From: Lachnospiraceae bacterium
GTDB lineage: Bacteria; Bacillota; Clostridia; Lachnospirales; Lachnospiraceae
Reading direction: 5' to 3'
Assembly (NCBI GenBank): GCA_017404585.1
Contig: JAFRCB010000027.1
Location: 1-13,505 of the forward strand
Length of the DNA stretch: 13,505 bases
A program made the position numbers and the translations under genes. Positions 12,422-13,505 of the stretch are shown here, in pieces. The notes below the pieces were generated by a model. That model had not been told where the DNA came from and made no database searches. It worked only from the letters and a program-made list of their open reading frames with translations. The first letter of the stretch is position 1; the number at the start of each line of letters is the position of its first letter.

Positions 12422-13505
12422 TTAATTGTGTGTGGGAAGTTTCAGCTGCTCCGCAATCTCCGCGACCTTCTCATCGGTCAGAATATACTTATTCCTGAAC
12501 CAGAAGAACGCGACGAAAAGGCCTATGATCGGCAAGATCGTCATCGTCATGCGAAGGCCTGCCTTCGAAGCCGCGGATACGCTCTCGGAGAAGTCGACCG
12601 TCTGCTGCGCTTCGGTCGTAGCCTCATTGCTGAGCGAGAAGATGGACAGGGCGATCGAGGCGATCAGTGCCGCGACGCCGCTGGCAAGCTTGACGACGAA
12701 GGTCTGCATGGAGAAGACCACGCTCTCATCCCGTCTGCCGTTCTTAAGCTGACCGTAGTCGACTGTATTTGCAAGGAAGACTGTCGTCAAAACGTTCAGC
12801 ATGCCGCTTGCTGCAAATATAAAGAAGCCCGGTATGAACAGCAGTAACACATTGGACATGCTCGTGAACGCGAGAACAAGCAGCACCGCGTAACCGATCA
12901 TCTCCATTGTCAGGCAGATAAAGAATATCCTGATACTGGTCGCAAACTTTCGAAGCAGCGGGTAGAACAGCATCATAGCCAGGATCTGAATACCGCCGCC
13001 GAATGTCGAGAACAGGGTGTAGGAGTTGTACCAGCCCGTGCCTCCGAAATCGTACTTGAAGAAATAGATGACCAGGTTAGATGTAATGTACATCGCAGTG
13101 TTGATGAGGACAATAGCCACAACAACGGTCATGGTCTGATCATTCTGGACGAGGGCGCGGAACATTTGCCCGATCGAGGCTGTCTGCATATCGACAGTGG
13201 ATTTCTCACGAATATTCACGCAGGTGAGCACGATAAAGACCACAAAAAGGATCGCGACTATGATCGTAAAATACTTGAAGCCGATGCGCTCGAGCATCTG
13301 GGCGTTGTCACCCTCTTTGGCAAATCTCGCTCCGAGCGCGTGCACGCTGATCATCGTGATGATCGTGATGATAGCCGAACCGACGCCTGCGCAGGAGCGG
13401 GCCAGCGTTGTGAGCCCTTCTCTCTCGCTTCCGCCCTCGGTAAAGGCCGGGATCATTGACCAGTAGGGGATGTCCATCATCGTGTAGGTGACGCCCCAGA
13501 GAATA
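12422..13505 (-). CDS. GPH-family (MelB-like) cation:sugar symporter, N-terminus cut off by the window edge
   Basis: Integral membrane sugar/sugar-acid symporter driven by Na+ or H+ (glycoside-pentoside-hexuronide family, MFS fold). About 360 residues are visible out of the usual 450-480. The frame remains open to the right edge (ILWGVTYT precedes MMDIPYWSMIPAF), so the methionine at 13480 is internal and the real start is outside. Family markers include DIPYWSMIPAFT...ERE near the start of the visible part and ANTVDYGQLKNGRRDESVVFS in the second half. About eight hydrophobic helices are visible. The stop is at 12422, with no good T-run terminator of its own; the bidirectional hairpin at 12251-12288 probably serves. 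The substrate is unknown. It is convergent with the redox operon, so a functional link is not implied. Confidence 0.88.
   Translation of the reverse strand, partial: ILWGVTYTMMDIPYWSMIPAFTEGGSEREGLTTLARSCAGVGSAIITIITMISVHALGARFAKEGDNAQMLERIGFKYFTIIVAILFVVFIVLTCVNIREKSTVDMQTASIGQMFRALVQNDQTMTVVVAIVLINTAMYITSNLVIYFFKYDFGGTGWYNSYTLFSTFGGGIQILAMMLFYPLLRKFATSIRIFFICLTMEMIGYAVLLVLAFTSMSNVLLLFIPGFFIFAASGMLNVLTTVFLANTVDYGQLKNGRRDESVVFSMQTFVVKLASGVAALIASIALSIFSLSNEATTEAQQTVDFSESVSAASKAGLRMTMTILPIIGLFVAFFWFRNKYILTDEKVAEIAEQLKLPTHN

Noticed and set aside
12199..12498. 99-codon plus-strand frame after the reductase gene
   Set aside because: It runs through the terminator and palindromes and into the antisense of the symporter gene; not a plausible gene.

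Overview
The window looks like chromosomal DNA from a low-to-mid GC anaerobic Firmicute, most likely a gut-type member of Clostridia (Lachnospiraceae-like). The grounds are indirect: strong AGGAGG-type ribosome binding sites, sigma-A promoters with TTGACA/TATAAT-like boxes, several GTG and TTG starts, a lipoprotein-type substrate-binding protein, DegV and TenA of Firmicute type, and a TPP riboswitch with an intrinsic-terminator platform. No marker gene fixes the species.

Layout. (1) Positions 64-2511, minus strand: a three-gene polar amino acid ABC importer (lipoprotein binding protein, then permease, then ATPase). It has a near-consensus promoter at 2581-2609 and an internal hairpin terminator between the binding protein and the permease. 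A pair of ArgR-box-like motifs lies further upstream. (2) Positions 2916-3857, minus: a DegV-family fatty-acid-binding protein with its own promoter and intrinsic terminator. (3) Positions 4070-9073, minus: a thiamin salvage operon, TPP riboswitch - thiM - thiE - HAD phosphatase - thiD - SAM methyltransferase - tenA. (4) Positions 9074-9410: a divergent intergenic region with the thi promoter, a 19-bp-stem inverted repeat, and a structured leader for the next operon. (5) Positions 9411-12162, plus: a tight two-gene redox operon, a CrtI/phytoene-desaturase-like FAD oxidoreductase followed by a flavoprotein reductase with a C-terminal plant-type [2Fe-2S] ferredoxin domain. (6) Positions 12163-12421: direct repeats, a terminator and several palindromes. 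(7) Positions 12422 to the right edge, minus: the C-terminal three quarters of a GPH-family (MelB-like) sodium/proton-sugar symporter.

How the genes work together. The thi operon salvages both halves of thiamin. ThiM phosphorylates hydroxyethylthiazole. TenA releases hydroxymethylpyrimidine (HMP) from degraded or aminopyrimidine forms. ThiD phosphorylates HMP to HMP-PP. ThiE joins the two halves into thiamin monophosphate (TMP). No de novo genes (thiC, thiG, thiS) are in view. The HAD phosphatase next to thiE could be a TMP phosphatase. The methyltransferase between thiD and tenA has no assigned thiamin role and is the clearest unknown in that operon. The FAD/[2Fe-2S] pair reads as an electron-transfer module, NAD(P)H to flavin to 2Fe-2S to the CrtI-like flavoprotein; its substrate is not evident.

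Non-coding structure is unusually rich. There is a 52-bp tandem repeat that sets the tenA stop codon, a 19-bp triple repeat between thiM and thiE, and several long inverted repeats not explained as terminators.
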